Shown here: positions 1 to 9,075 of the stretch, in pieces
Position numbering within the stretch: position 1 is the first letter of the stretch
How the letters are laid out: each line of letters begins with the position of its first letter
Source of the DNA: an uncultured Saprospiraceae bacterium
Lineage (GTDB): Bacteria > Bacteroidota > Bacteroidia > Chitinophagales > Saprospiraceae
Length of the DNA stretch: 61,779 nt
Direction of reading: 5' to 3'
Assembly: GCA_905480605.1 (NCBI GenBank)
Contig: CAJQRD010000060.1
Coordinates: 1 to 61,779 of the forward strand
The notes under the pieces: model-generated
Databases searched by the model: none
What the model saw: only the letters and a program-made list of their open reading frames with translations
Told to the model about the DNA's origin: nothing
Made by a program: the position numbers and the translations under genes

Positions 1-92
1 CTAGTTTTATTGCGATCTATTGTTTGGGTTTTTAATTCTTTTAATAACTCTTTTTTAGTCTCTTTTATAGTAATATTTAATTGCTTTCCCAT
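1..92 (-). CDS. 5' end of a leftward gene, possibly transposase or HTH protein (partial)
   Basis: Reading leftward from an ATG at 92-90, the frame is open to the window edge for 30 codons. It begins MGKQLNITIKETKKELLKEL. A lysine/glutamate-rich start with an N-I-T-I-K-E opening recalls the N-terminus of IS630-type transposases and related helix-turn-helix proteins. That resemblance is from memory and is weak on 30 residues. The gene is divergent from the sensor kinase at 170, and the 77-bp spacer must hold promoters for both. It could equally be any small charged protein. Confidence 0.4.
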   Translation of the reverse strand, partial: MGKQLNITIKETKKELLKELKTQTIDRNKT

Positions 93-169
93 CTTTAAAT
101 ATACATAAAATATATGGCAAATTATTTATTAATTGGTATAAAATTTACTATTAAAAAAATTAGTTAGTA

Positions 170-2668
170 TTGGATATTGAATTATTAAAAAGGAAACTTA
201 AGAGGGAAAAGATTTCAAGGAAGCAAGCAGAAAAAATTCTTGAAGATAAAGCATTGGAACTTTACCACACCAATGAAGCTTTAAAGAAGCTTAATGAAAG
301 TTTAGAAGAAAAAATCACACAACGTATTTCTGAATTACAAGAGAGCGAAACTAAATACAGAAATGTAATTGAACAAGCGACTGATATAATTTACAGTACC
401 AATGCGGACGGTTATATTACTTTTGTAAACGCTAGAGGAGTAGAAGCATTTGGATATACAGAAAAAGAGCTTCTTGGCCGGTACTTTATTGATTTCGTTT
501 TAGATAAATATAAAGAAGATGTCAAAGCATTTGCTGGGCAACTCATAAGTAATGTTGTATTTATTGAGTACTCAGAGTTTCCTATTGTAGATAAAAATGG
601 AAATATTCATTGGCTTGGCCAAAATGTAAATCGAGTTGAAAAACCAAATGGCGAATATTACTTTATTGCCGTTGCTAGAGATATTACATTAAGAAAGAGC
701 GCAGAAAAGAAATTAGAAACTGCAAGATTGGCGCTTGAGCAAAGCGAAGTAAAGTATAGATCTGTTCTTGAGAATATGGACCTTGGTTTGATGGAAGTCG
801 ACACAAAGGGTGTGATAGTGAGAGTTTATGAAGGATTTAGTAAAATGACAGGTTATTCTAAAGAAGAGCTGATAGGAAAAGATGCGATAAAAACCTTGAT
901 TGTAAAAGGCTATGAAGATATTTTAATAAAACAGGATTCGAATAGGTTAAATGGTGAGCTAGGAGTTTATGAAGTTCAAATCAAAAGGAAGGATAATACA
1001 CGTATTTGGGTTTTAATAAGTGGTGCGCCATTTTACGATAATCAAGGAGTCGTTATCGGTTCATTGGGTATCCATTACGATATAAGTGATATTAAAAACT
1101 TAGAATTTAATTTAGAAATTGCTAGAGAAAAAGCTGTCGAGTCGCAAAAAGCTGAACAAAAATTCCTTGCAAATATGAGTCATGAAATTCGTACTCCATT
1201 AAATGGAATAATTGGAATGGCTCATTTGCTTATGGATTCTGGCTTAGATGAAAAGCAACAAGAATATGTAAAAATTCTATCTGACTCTTCAGTTATTCTT
1301 AAAGGTTTGGTCGCAGATATTTTGGATATTTCAAAGCTCGATTCAGGAATGGCTGAGATCAGCGAATCTGTATTTCACTTAGGGGAACTTGCAAATAGCT
1401 TGATTAATTCGTTTAAGTTAAGAGCAAATGAAGAGGGTGTTGAGCTTATCTGTTTATTTAATTGTGACCTTGATTGTTTCGTTAAATCAGATAAACAGTG
1501 GTTAAATCAAATCTTAATTAACCTTTTGGGTAATGCAATTAAGTTTACCAATGAAGGCAGAATTGAGCTTAACATCAAACGGGTTAAAGAACATGATGAT
1601 GGTTATACTTACAGTTTTGAGGTCATAGATACTGGTGTTGGAATAGAACCCGAAGAATTGGGGGTGATTTTTTCGGCATTTAAACAAGCCAATACCAAAG
1701 TAAGAAAAGATTATGGTGGTACGGGACTTGGTTTGTCAATTGCAAGTAGATTGATAGCTTTGTTAGGAGGAGAGCTTGAAGTAGACTCATCTTTAGGAAA
1801 AGGAAGTCGATTTTTCTTTAGTTTGAGATTTAAAACCTCTTCTAAAGAATTAAGTAAAAACACCATCATTAACGAAATAAACATTGAAGCTAGAAAGGAT
1901 ATGAAACTTCTTATAGTAGAGGATAATTATATGAATCAGAGATATATAAGCTCCTTGCTTGATAAGTGGCAAATAGAATATGATTTAGCTGAAAATGGCA
2001 GAGTTGCAGTTGAAAAGTACAAGCAAAATCATTATAATTTGATATTTATGGATTTATCTATGCCAATCATGGATGGTTATGAAGCTACTCTTATTATCAG
2101 GGGGTTTTGTAAAGAAAAAATTCCAATTGTTGCTTTAACAGCTTCTAATCTTTTGTCTAAAAAGGAATTGGCACTTAAATCAGGCATGACAGATTTCTTA
2201 GCGAAACCATTTGTTCCTGAAGATTTGTTTTTAATGCTTACAAAGCATTTAGATACTGAATTTGTCAAATCAGCTTTCAATGACGATGCATTTACATATA
2301 ATAATAAATTGGATTTTGAAAGTTTGAAAAATATTTATGGAAATGATTACTCTCATGCCCTTGATATGTTTACGACATTTATAGATGTTGTTGATGGAGA
2401 AATTCTAAATCTTAAAACTTTTATCAAAGAAGAATCAAGAGCAAATGTTAAAAGAGTAGCTCATAAGATTAAACCAATTTTTAGTATGGTTGGGTTGGGA
2501 CATATTTCAAAAATTTGTGAAAAAATTGAACAATCAGCTAAGAGTATGTCATTTCTTGACATAAACAAGTATTACGAAGAATTAATGATAAAATTAAATT
2601 TGTCTAAGCCATTAATTGTATCAGAGATATATAAGTTAAAGAAATTTATAAAAGGCGTGGTAAGATAA
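170..2668 (+). CDS. Hybrid sensor histidine kinase (coiled coil-PAS-PAS-HisKA-HATPase-REC-HPt)
   Basis: An 832-residue hybrid kinase without membrane segments, so probably a cytoplasmic sensor. A charged coiled coil (about 1-60) precedes two PAS domains (about 60-175 and 190-310). The H-box MSHEIRTPLNG carries phospho-acceptor His338. ATP-lid motifs NLLGNAIKF, DTGVGI and GGTGLGLSIA follow. A receiver domain has LLIVEDN and phospho-acceptor Asp628 in MDLSMPIMDG, and a C-terminal HPt domain has His765 in RVAHKIKP. The full His-Asp-His chain implies output through another protein, most simply the overlapping LytTR regulator downstream. The start is TTG: a stop codon lies 9 bp upstream and no in-frame ATG precedes it. 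The LKRKLKRE...LYHTNEALKKLN opening is usual for Bacteroidota PAS kinases. The signal sensed cannot be read. Confidence 0.93.
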   Translation: MDIELLKRKLKREKISRKQAEKILEDKALELYHTNEALKKLNESLEEKITQRISELQESETKYRNVIEQATDIIYSTNADGYITFVNARGVEAFGYTEKELLGRYFIDFVLDKYKEDVKAFAGQLISNVVFIEYSEFPIVDKNGNIHWLGQNVNRVEKPNGEYYFIAVARDITLRKSAEKKLETARLALEQSEVKYRSVLENMDLGLMEVDTKGVIVRVYEGFSKMTGYSKEELIGKDAIKTLIVKGYEDILIKQDSNRLNGELGVYEVQIKRKDNTRIWVLISGAPFYDNQGVVIGSLGIHYDISDIKNLEFNLEIAREKAVESQKAEQKFLANMSHEIRTPLNGIIGMAHLLMDSGLDEKQQEYVKILSDSSVILKGLVADILDISKLDSGMAEISESVFHLGELANSLINSFKLRANEEGVELICLFNCDLDCFVKSDKQWLNQILINLLGNAIKFTNEGRIELNIKRVKEHDDGYTYSFEVIDTGVGIEPEELGVIFSAFKQANTKVRKDYGGTGLGLSIASRLIALLGGELEVDSSLGKGSRFFFSLRFKTSSKELSKNTIINEINIEARKDMKLLIVEDNYMNQRYISSLLDKWQIEYDLAENGRVAVEKYKQNHYNLIFMDLSMPIMDGYEATLIIRGFCKEKIPIVALTASNLLSKKELALKSGMTDFLAKPFVPEDLFLMLTKHLDTEFVKSAFNDDAFTYNNKLDFESLKNIYGNDYSHALDMFTTFIDVVDGEILNLKTFIKEESRANVKRVAHKIKPIFSMVGLGHISKICEKIEQSAKSMSFLDINKYYEELMIKLNLSKPLIVSEIYKLKKFIKGVVR

Positions 2669-3357
2669 AAACAATAATTGTTGAAGATGAATTGATGGCA
2701 AGAAAATCACTTGAAAATTTATGCAGTAAATTTGAAAAGATTGACTTAATTGGTTCATTTGAAAATGCCGAGACTTCTTTAGAATTTATTCAGTTAAATA
2801 GTATAGAACTTATTTTACTAGATATAGAAATGCCAGGTATGTCAGGATTGGAACTAATGGAAAAAATCCCATACTTACCACAAGTCATATTTACAACAGG
2901 AAACAAAGAGTATGCTTATGAGGCGTATGAATATGATATAACAGATTTTCTTAAAAAACCTATTTCTGCTGATAGGTTTGAAAAAGCTATTCATAAAGTC
3001 GTTGATATAAAAGACAGAAGAAATGCGGTTGCCAGTTCAAGTGCTATGCATGAATTGTATATAAAATCTGATGGTAGATATATTAGAATTGATTATAATG
3101 ATATTTTATACTTCGAAAATGTTGGTGATTATATAAAAGTGGTAACAACACATGGAGGGTATATTTTTCATGATACTATGAAGGCATTAGATAAAAAAAT
3201 AGTAAATCCACGTTTTCTAAAAGTGCATAGATCTTATATTGTCAATATGGGAAAATTTTTGGATATTGAAGATAATAGCATTGTAATAGAAAAGAAAGTT
3301 ATTCCTGTCAGTAGAGCATATAAAGGAATATTATTAAATGGTATAAATTTGATTTGA
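2665..3357 (+). CDS. LytTR-family response regulator
   Basis: A receiver domain (about 1-120) is followed by a LytTR DNA-binding domain (about 130-230), as in LytR/AlgR-type regulators. The phospho-acceptor Asp lies in LLDIEMPGMSG. The LytTR part has LYIKSDGRYIRIDYNDILYF and FLKVHRSYIVN. The expected first strand and acidic pocket (K-T-I-I-V-E-D-E) is encoded at 2668-2691, upstream of the first conventional starts (TTG 2692, ATG 2695). No ATG, GTG or TTG lies in frame between that strand and the kinase stop. The codon at 2665 is ATA, overlapping the kinase TAA as ATAA, so I infer an unusual coupled AUA start; otherwise the gene is truncated or the read has an error. Confidence 0.85.
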   Translation: MKTIIVEDELMARKSLENLCSKFEKIDLIGSFENAETSLEFIQLNSIELILLDIEMPGMSGLELMEKIPYLPQVIFTTGNKEYAYEAYEYDITDFLKKPISADRFEKAIHKVVDIKDRRNAVASSSAMHELYIKSDGRYIRIDYNDILYFENVGDYIKVVTTHGGYIFHDTMKALDKKIVNPRFLKVHRSYIVNMGKFLDIEDNSIVIEKKVIPVSRAYKGILLNGINLI

Positions 3358-3646
3358 TAATTCGTTTACAAATTCATTTCTTTTTGTGGTCATTTATAGA
3401 GTTCTTTCAATCCTAAGGAGTAATAAAATGTAACTTACTATAGAATAATTAAGTTGAATTTCTAATAACTTTCGAGAATCCTCCTTAACAATCCCTCCCT
3501 GAAACACTTCCACAAAAAATTAATCCAATACAAAAAATATGAACTGGAGCATATGAAATATGTCTATATCTTGAAACTTGGTTTAGCATTATTAACAGTA
3601 TCCAAAATGAATTTGATATATGAATGTCAACCAGGTATTAATATAA

Positions 3647-3874
3647 AATATTGATTTGGTAAAAGTTTATTCTAATCCGACAAGGGGACATATTAATATA
3701 GATATTAAACCAAATGTCACGATAAAAATTTATGATTTAACTGGAAAATTGATTCTTTCATTTCCTTTTTTAAAAGATACTTGCAATCTGGACTTTTCTG
3801 AATACGATTAAAGAGGTTATGTCGTTAAGTATAGGACTGTGTTTGGCAAAAAAAGCTGTTCTATTTATAAATGA
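3647..3874 (+). pseudogene. Remnant of a T9SS type A sorting domain
   Basis: This frame, bounded upstream by a stop at 3644, reads VYSNPTRGHINIDI, then TIKIYDLTGKLILSF, then LDFSEYD, an in-frame TAA (3809-3811), and RGYVVKYRTVFGKKSCSIYK before TGA. The order N-P-T-x-G, I-Y-D-L-T-G-K, L-S-x-Y, x-G-Y is that of the C-terminal sorting domain used by the Bacteroidota type IX secretion system. No open frame for a passenger protein lies upstream, so this is the tail of a lost exported protein. The rest of the spacer 3358-3893 shows nothing recognisable. Confidence 0.6.
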
Positions 3875-3893
3875 AAAGTATGTTTTTGTTTAG

Positions 3894-5003
3894 CTAAGTT
3901 GTCAAGACTATTATTTTTCCTATTTCTATGAGGAGGGAACTACAGTTTAGCATGGCGTCTTCCAAATTTTTAGCAATATGAATGACTTCATATATAGACT
4001 CTACATTTAGGTTTTCTTTTTCTAGTGGAGTTAGTTTTGATACTCCAACTACGGCTACAATAGGAACTTGATATTTATGACAGATTGATGCTACTTGATA
4101 AACGACTTTTCCTTGCAAAGATTGACTATCCATTTGTCCTTCTCCGGTAATTACGAAATCGGCATCTTTAATTTTTTCTTCCAGTTTTGTTATTTGGGAA
4201 ATATAATCAAATCCATTTTTTAAAGTCGTATTTTTTATTAGTCCAAATAATCCAGCGGGAATTCCACCAGCTGCACCACCACCAATTAAAGTTGAGATAT
4301 TTTTACCGAATTGGTTTTGGATGACTTCTGATATGTGCGTCATACTTTTATCAAGCAATACTATATCTTCTTGTGTTGCTCCCTTCTGAGGTCCATAGAT
4401 ATGTGCAGCACCAGTTTTACCATATAAGGGGTTCTCTACATCACACAATATTGTTATTGGAATATCAATTGATTCCTGAGGAGAAATAATATTTATTATT
4501 TGGTTGATGTTTGAGCCTGATGGAATAATATTATTTTGATTTTTATCAACAAAGTTATATCCCAATGCATAAGCAATACCAAGTCCCGCATCGTTAGTGC
4601 AACTGCCTCCAACACTTAAAACTATTTTTTTGTGATTGTTGTCAAGGGCATGCTTTATAAGTATTCCAGTTCCAATGGTTGTTGTTTTTAAAATATTAAG
4701 TTCTGCTTTTTTAAGTTTGGCCATTCCAGAGGCTTCTGCCAATTCTATAAAGGCTGTATTGCCGTCACTTAAGTAACTTGCTTTTATTTCACGGAGTAAT
4801 GGGTCAAGCGTCTCTACAGTGATTTTAGTATAATCAAAACAGTTTTGTAAAACTTGTAATGTACCATCTCCACCATCAGCCATAGGAAGAATTTTACATT
4901 CAATATTTTTATGACTTAACAGTAGACCATCAGCAATTGCTTGGCACACATTTAGCGCATCAAGCGAGCCTTTGAATTTATCGCATGCTATTAGAATTTT
5001 CAT
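3894..5003 (-). CDS. Glycerate 2-kinase (GlxK/GarK family)
   Basis: A 369-residue member of glycerate kinase type 1, predicted to phosphorylate D-glycerate with ATP to 2-phosphoglycerate, a glycolytic intermediate. It opens MKILIACDKFKGSL and contains ADGGDGTL, SVGGSCTNDAGLGIAYALG, the glycine-rich GGGAAGG and VITGEGQMDSQSLQGK, all family hallmarks; the length is normal. It is third in a leftward operon, 68 bp behind the symporter and after a GH63-type hydrolase. That context suggests it consumes glycerate released by the hydrolase, rather than serving galactarate or glyoxylate breakdown, for which no genes are nearby. Confidence 0.9.
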   Translation of the reverse strand: MKILIACDKFKGSLDALNVCQAIADGLLLSHKNIECKILPMADGGDGTLQVLQNCFDYTKITVETLDPLLREIKASYLSDGNTAFIELAEASGMAKLKKAELNILKTTTIGTGILIKHALDNNHKKIVLSVGGSCTNDAGLGIAYALGYNFVDKNQNNIIPSGSNINQIINIISPQESIDIPITILCDVENPLYGKTGAAHIYGPQKGATQEDIVLLDKSMTHISEVIQNQFGKNISTLIGGGAAGGIPAGLFGLIKNTTLKNGFDYISQITKLEEKIKDADFVITGEGQMDSQSLQGKVVYQVASICHKYQVPIVAVVGVSKLTPLEKENLNVESIYEVIHIAKNLEDAMLNCSSLLIEIGKIIVLTT

Positions 5004-5071
5004 AAATCGAAAGAATTAGTACTTTGATCTTGAACTTCAATTTCAACTTTGGTAAAGTAAGTAATTTCTAT

Positions 5072-6631
5072 TTAAAAAAGTGACGGAAATATATAACTAA
5101 AAGCAATGATTGCAATGGCAAATACAGATAATATGGCAACCTTTTGATAGTCCACAACTATTTTATCTGTTTGAATATCCTGATACTCTTCTCTTTTAAT
5201 AATAGTACTTACTACCAATGAAACGACAATTGTTACAACAGCCCCAATAGCATTCCACCAAAACCAAAATACTTCAGGACAGTATAACCACAAATAAACA
5301 TTTACCAGTACTCCTGTAAGAAGTCCTGCATTTGCGCCGATAAAATTGGTTCTCTTAAGTCCAATGGCTGCGATGAAAGTTGCAAAAATTGGACCATAGA
5401 ACACAGAACCTACTTTGTTGATTGCCTCTATAACGGTCTTTGCAATGTCACCTGTGAAGAATGCTAGAACAATACAAACGACACCCCAAAACAAAGCCAA
5501 CCATTTTGAATATTTCACATATTGTTCGTTGTCCATTTTTTTTGATCTGTTGAATATGTCTTCAATCGAGGCAGCACTCAAAGAATTGATTGTTGAGCTT
5601 AGAGAAGACATGGCAGCTGAAAATATTGCAATTAGTAAAATGCCTATAATACCATGTGGTAAATACTCTTTGATAAATATTGGAATCATCAAATCCGGTT
5701 TGTCCAGTGGAATCATATTCCTAAAATCTGGATTTTGGACAACTAAGGTTCCAATGATTAAGCCCATAATACAATAGGTAAGTGTTAATGGGAATCTCAT
5801 CAAACCATTGCATAAAAGGGCTTTGCGTACAGTTCCAATATCCTTAGCTGAAAATAAACGTTGTACTTGACTTTGATCTGTTCCATAATATGATGCATAT
5901 AAAAAGAAACCTCCAATTAGCATCGGCCAAAATCCGAATTCATCACCTCCTTCGAATCCTGTGGCAGTAAAGTCAATAACATTTAGTCTTTGTTGATCAA
6001 CATTGTTTACAAAAGTATCCCAACCTCCAAGATGATGTAATCCATAAATCAAACAAATAATTATGCCTAGGAATAGAATTCCCATTTGAATCATATCACC
6101 ATAGACTACAGCTTTCATACCACCTTGGTATGAATAAATAAGTGTGACCAATCCAATAATAATAATTGTAACCCACATAGGAATATCCATAACACTTGTT
6201 AGAATAAGTGATACAGTATAGATCATTACACTTGTTGCAAATGCACGAGAAATTTGAAATACAATACTCAACAATATTCTCGTTGATGCACTGTATCGAT
6301 TTTCTAAGTATTCATAAACGCTTACTATTCCCATTTTGAACATTGGAGGAATAAGAAATATCATTAAGAAAATCATGGCCAACGGCACAGCGAATTCGTA
6401 TGTTAACCACATCATGCCGCCACCTTCTTTCAATCCAACAAAAGCAGGAGCAGATATAAAACTTATCGCTGATAGTTGTGTTGCAGCAGTTGAAATAGAC
6501 AATGGAAACCAATGAAAACTTTTGCTGCCCAGAAAATAGTCTTCGCCTGACTTAGAGGCCTTAAATAACTTTCCTAGGAATAAAAATCCGATAATGTATA
6601 CAGCAATTATAGTATAGTCAAGTAGGTTCAT
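5072..6631 (-). CDS. Sodium:solute symporter (SSS family)
   Basis: A 519-residue inner-membrane protein with about 13 hydrophobic segments and features of the sodium/solute symporter family. It has an N-terminal segment NLLDYTIIAVYIIGFLFLG, a DYFLGSKSFHWFPLSIS stretch, and SAISFISAPAFVGLKEGG around helices 1 and 2. Its ATG overlaps the stop of the upstream hydrolase by one base (TAATG), so the two are probably translationally coupled. The substrate cannot be read from sequence. By context I infer glucosylglycerate, mannosylglycerate or a related glycoside, but a free sugar or glycerate is also possible. Confidence 0.88.
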   Translation of the reverse strand: MNLLDYTIIAVYIIGFLFLGKLFKASKSGEDYFLGSKSFHWFPLSISTAATQLSAISFISAPAFVGLKEGGGMMWLTYEFAVPLAMIFLMIFLIPPMFKMGIVSVYEYLENRYSASTRILLSIVFQISRAFATSVMIYTVSLILTSVMDIPMWVTIIIIGLVTLIYSYQGGMKAVVYGDMIQMGILFLGIIICLIYGLHHLGGWDTFVNNVDQQRLNVIDFTATGFEGGDEFGFWPMLIGGFFLYASYYGTDQSQVQRLFSAKDIGTVRKALLCNGLMRFPLTLTYCIMGLIIGTLVVQNPDFRNMIPLDKPDLMIPIFIKEYLPHGIIGILLIAIFSAAMSSLSSTINSLSAASIEDIFNRSKKMDNEQYVKYSKWLALFWGVVCIVLAFFTGDIAKTVIEAINKVGSVFYGPIFATFIAAIGLKRTNFIGANAGLLTGVLVNVYLWLYCPEVFWFWWNAIGAVVTIVVSLVVSTIIKREEYQDIQTDKIVVDYQKVAILSVFAIAIIAFSYIFPSLF

Positions 6632-7935
6632 TAGTCATTATTTAGAAATGTAATAATTGAAGAAGCAGTCCATGAAAAACGATTGCCCCCATATCCCTTC
6701 GTGAGTGTTTTTACCTTGTCTTTCTCTGATTCAAAGTATTCATAGAATCCAAGTTTTGTCACCAGTTCTATAAAGTCGTCTTTTATTATGTTTGATAAAT
6801 CAGTGTAACCGTAATTTTTGAATCCTTCAGAAATCATCCAATTCATTTGTGGCCATACAGGACCCCTCCAATACCGTTTAGAATCAAAAAGAGGACTGTC
6901 AATATCAAAACTTGGACATAAATAATATCCTCTTTCATGAATGTTTGTTAGGTAAGATGCCATTTTTTCTACCTGACTCTTATTTGCTAAATTGGCAAAA
7001 ACGGGAACCAATCCTCCTATCTCTTTGTGAAGTATCTGTTCGTTAGATCTGCAGTCATAAGAGACAAAATAGTTTATATCATCATTCCAGAATTTATTAT
7101 GAAAATTGGCGGTGCTTAGAGATTGCCATTCTTCTATTTCTGATGTATCAAAATCAAACTCTTTACCAATTTGAATTAAAGAATCGTTCGACTTTATTAA
7201 TATAGAATTCATCATGCAATCTTGAATTAGAAATGGACTGCTCTCTGCAATTTCTTTTCCATCATACTTGTATTTTTTCCCCAGTTCTAAAAGGTAGACA
7301 TATCGATCATATTTGTCGCTTGTTGGTCTTTCCGAAGCATCCATTATTTGAGTATCTCTTCTTTGATAAGAAGGAATACTTCCGGGCGTAATTTCAATTC
7401 TATTTAATGCATCGTCCCATATCGGAGAATTGTCTCGGCCAGATTCCCATGGATGATAAATATAAAACAAGCCTTCTTTTTTATGATCTCTATAATTATA
7501 AAGAAAACGATGTGCGTTTACGACTTTTGGAAAGATGTCTGTTATAAATGATTTTAGTTTTTCATTTTTTGGATTACCTTTTAAAAGCTGATGAATAATA
7601 AATCCAAATACTGGGGGTTGAGTTATTCCGGATGATTTTGGAAAATGAGGTGCTCCTTTATTTATGTTACTATTCCAAAAATCGAAATTAGGAAAATAGC
7701 TTTTTTCGGTTTCACTATGAAATAGAATATGAGGTAATAAGCCATTTCCCCATTGACCAGAAAACATTTTTTTTATCTCTTGTATGGATTTATCAAGATC
7801 AAAGTACCCACTACCCATAGCAACAAACCCAGAATCCCATAGCCACTGAAATGGATATAGTTTTGCTGTAGGAATCGAAAAACCATCCCGCCAATTGTCC
7901 TTTAAAATTTCTTGCGCTTGAAGTTGTAAGTCCAT
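6631..7935 (-). CDS. GH63-type glycosidase, probable glucosyl/mannosylglycerate hydrolase
   Basis: A 434-residue soluble (alpha/alpha)6-barrel glycosidase without a signal peptide, so cytoplasmic. Conserved stretches include FQWLWDSGFVAMG, HPWESGRDNSPIWDD, GPVWPQMNWM, FYEYF and FSWTAS. These match my recollection of the MgH/GgH branch of GH63 (Thermus, Selaginella and mycobacterial enzymes), which hydrolyse mannosylglycerate or glucosylglycerate to the hexose plus D-glycerate. Asp168 in WESGRDNSP fits the catalytic acid, and the Glu of FYEYF may be the base (inferred). It is first in an operon with a symporter and a glycerate kinase, which fits the predicted glycerate product. Other MGH1-like glycosidases (trehalase-like, glucosidase-I-like) are alternatives. 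Confidence 0.78.
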   Translation of the reverse strand: MDLQLQAQEILKDNWRDGFSIPTAKLYPFQWLWDSGFVAMGSGYFDLDKSIQEIKKMFSGQWGNGLLPHILFHSETEKSYFPNFDFWNSNINKGAPHFPKSSGITQPPVFGFIIHQLLKGNPKNEKLKSFITDIFPKVVNAHRFLYNYRDHKKEGLFYIYHPWESGRDNSPIWDDALNRIEITPGSIPSYQRRDTQIMDASERPTSDKYDRYVYLLELGKKYKYDGKEIAESSPFLIQDCMMNSILIKSNDSLIQIGKEFDFDTSEIEEWQSLSTANFHNKFWNDDINYFVSYDCRSNEQILHKEIGGLVPVFANLANKSQVEKMASYLTNIHERGYYLCPSFDIDSPLFDSKRYWRGPVWPQMNWMISEGFKNYGYTDLSNIIKDDFIELVTKLGFYEYFESEKDKVKTLTKGYGGNRFSWTASSIITFLNND

Positions 7936-8072
7936 ATAGTATTTATGGTTAAGAAAACGATTTTAGTATTTATGTAAATCTAGCATATACATACAGTAAT
8001 GAATCTGTATTAAACTATATTAATATGATACTATACTGTAATTTTGAAGGTAATTATTAACAATGATTTGAA
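7936..8072. promoter_or_regulatory. Divergent promoter region with candidate operator repeats
   Basis: This 137-bp spacer separates the leftward hydrolase-symporter-kinase operon from the rightward AraC gene. It contains the inverted pair TACAGTA (7992-7998) and TACTGTA (8034-8040), and the direct repeat ACTATA at 8014 and 8030. AraC regulators commonly bind direct or inverted half-sites between divergent promoters, so these are candidate operators. AT-rich sequence gives such short repeats by chance, so support is weak. Confidence 0.3.
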
Positions 8073-8918
8073 ATGAAGCCTGATTACGAACAAATAATTG
8101 ATACAAAACAGAGGTCTTTTACCAGTAAGAAGGTTAAAAGGAAGAATAGACCATTATTAACTGCTGCTTGGCATTTTCATCCTGAGATAGAAATTTGTTT
8201 CACTCAAAAAAGTAATGGAAAGCGATATGTAGGAAATAATATTTCTGATTATTATGAGGGCGATTTGGTAATGCTGGGTTCTCATCTGCCACATGGGTTT
8301 ACAACATTAGAGGTTTGCAAGCAAACTGTAATCCAAATGCGCTATGACTTTTTAGGAAATCATTTTTTTGACCAACCTGAGTTGTATCAAATCAAGAAAT
8401 TAATCTCTAATTCTAAGATGGGCCTTCAGTTTTTTGGACATACCAATATCAAGGCTCAGAAGATTATTAAGTCTATAATGAAACATCATGGAATGCAAAG
8501 GCTGATATATTTATTTGAATTGCTGATGTTATTATCGAATTCAGCAGAATTCAAAACAATATGCTCTAAAGAATACTCTACGAACATTAATCCAGATCAA
8601 TTAAGTCGCATGAAGACAGTTCTGAATTTTATTGAATCTAATTTTCAAGAGGATATATCAATATCTGATGCTGCAAAAATTATAAATCTTACAGATTCGG
8701 CCTTTTATAAATTCATTAAGCGCCACACCAAAAAGAGATTTACTGAGATATTAAATGAATATAGAATTAATCATGCTTCTAAGAAATTAATAAACACTCA
8801 AATGACAATTGCCGAAATCTGTTTTGATTCTGGATTTTCGAATTTGTCTTATTTCAATAGAAAATTTAAGGATATACTAAAATCTTCACCAAGTGTTTTT
8901 AGAGCACAATATCAGTAA
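8073..8918 (+). CDS. AraC-family transcriptional regulator
   Basis: A 281-residue regulator with an N-terminal cupin-like sensor (AAWHFHPEIEICF, then DLVMLGSHLPHGF) and a C-terminal pair of helix-turn-helix motifs (about 185-281). The latter include ISDAAKIINLTDSAFYKFIK and IAEICFDSGFSNLSYFNRKF, ending with SPSVFRAQY. This architecture normally binds a small sugar-like effector and controls the neighbouring operon. It diverges from the GH63-symporter-glycerate kinase operon and is the probable local regulator. A strong terminator follows about 70 bp after the stop. Confidence 0.92.
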   Translation: MKPDYEQIIDTKQRSFTSKKVKRKNRPLLTAAWHFHPEIEICFTQKSNGKRYVGNNISDYYEGDLVMLGSHLPHGFTTLEVCKQTVIQMRYDFLGNHFFDQPELYQIKKLISNSKMGLQFFGHTNIKAQKIIKSIMKHHGMQRLIYLFELLMLLSNSAEFKTICSKEYSTNINPDQLSRMKTVLNFIESNFQEDISISDAAKIINLTDSAFYKFIKRHTKKRFTEILNEYRINHASKKLINTQMTIAEICFDSGFSNLSYFNRKFKDILKSSPSVFRAQYQ

Positions 8919-8987
8919 AGGCAAAATTCAAATATATCTTCAATCCGATAAATATTAAATCGAATGGATACACAAGCTAAAACTAGA

Positions 8988-9018
8988 ATGGGCACCTCAA
9001 ACGAGGTGCCCATTTTTC
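8988..9018. terminator. Rho-independent terminator, probably bidirectional
   Basis: A perfect 11-bp stem, ATGGGCACCTC (8988-8998) pairing with GAGGTGCCCAT (9003-9013), closes an AAAC loop and is followed by a T-rich tract. It sits between the convergent AraC gene and the leftward acyl-CoA dehydrogenase, so it can end either transcript. Confidence 0.85.
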
Positions 9019-9075
9019 TTTAGTATAATGTTAGTAGTATTTAAGCCGTAATTCAAAGTACAAACCTAAATAATT

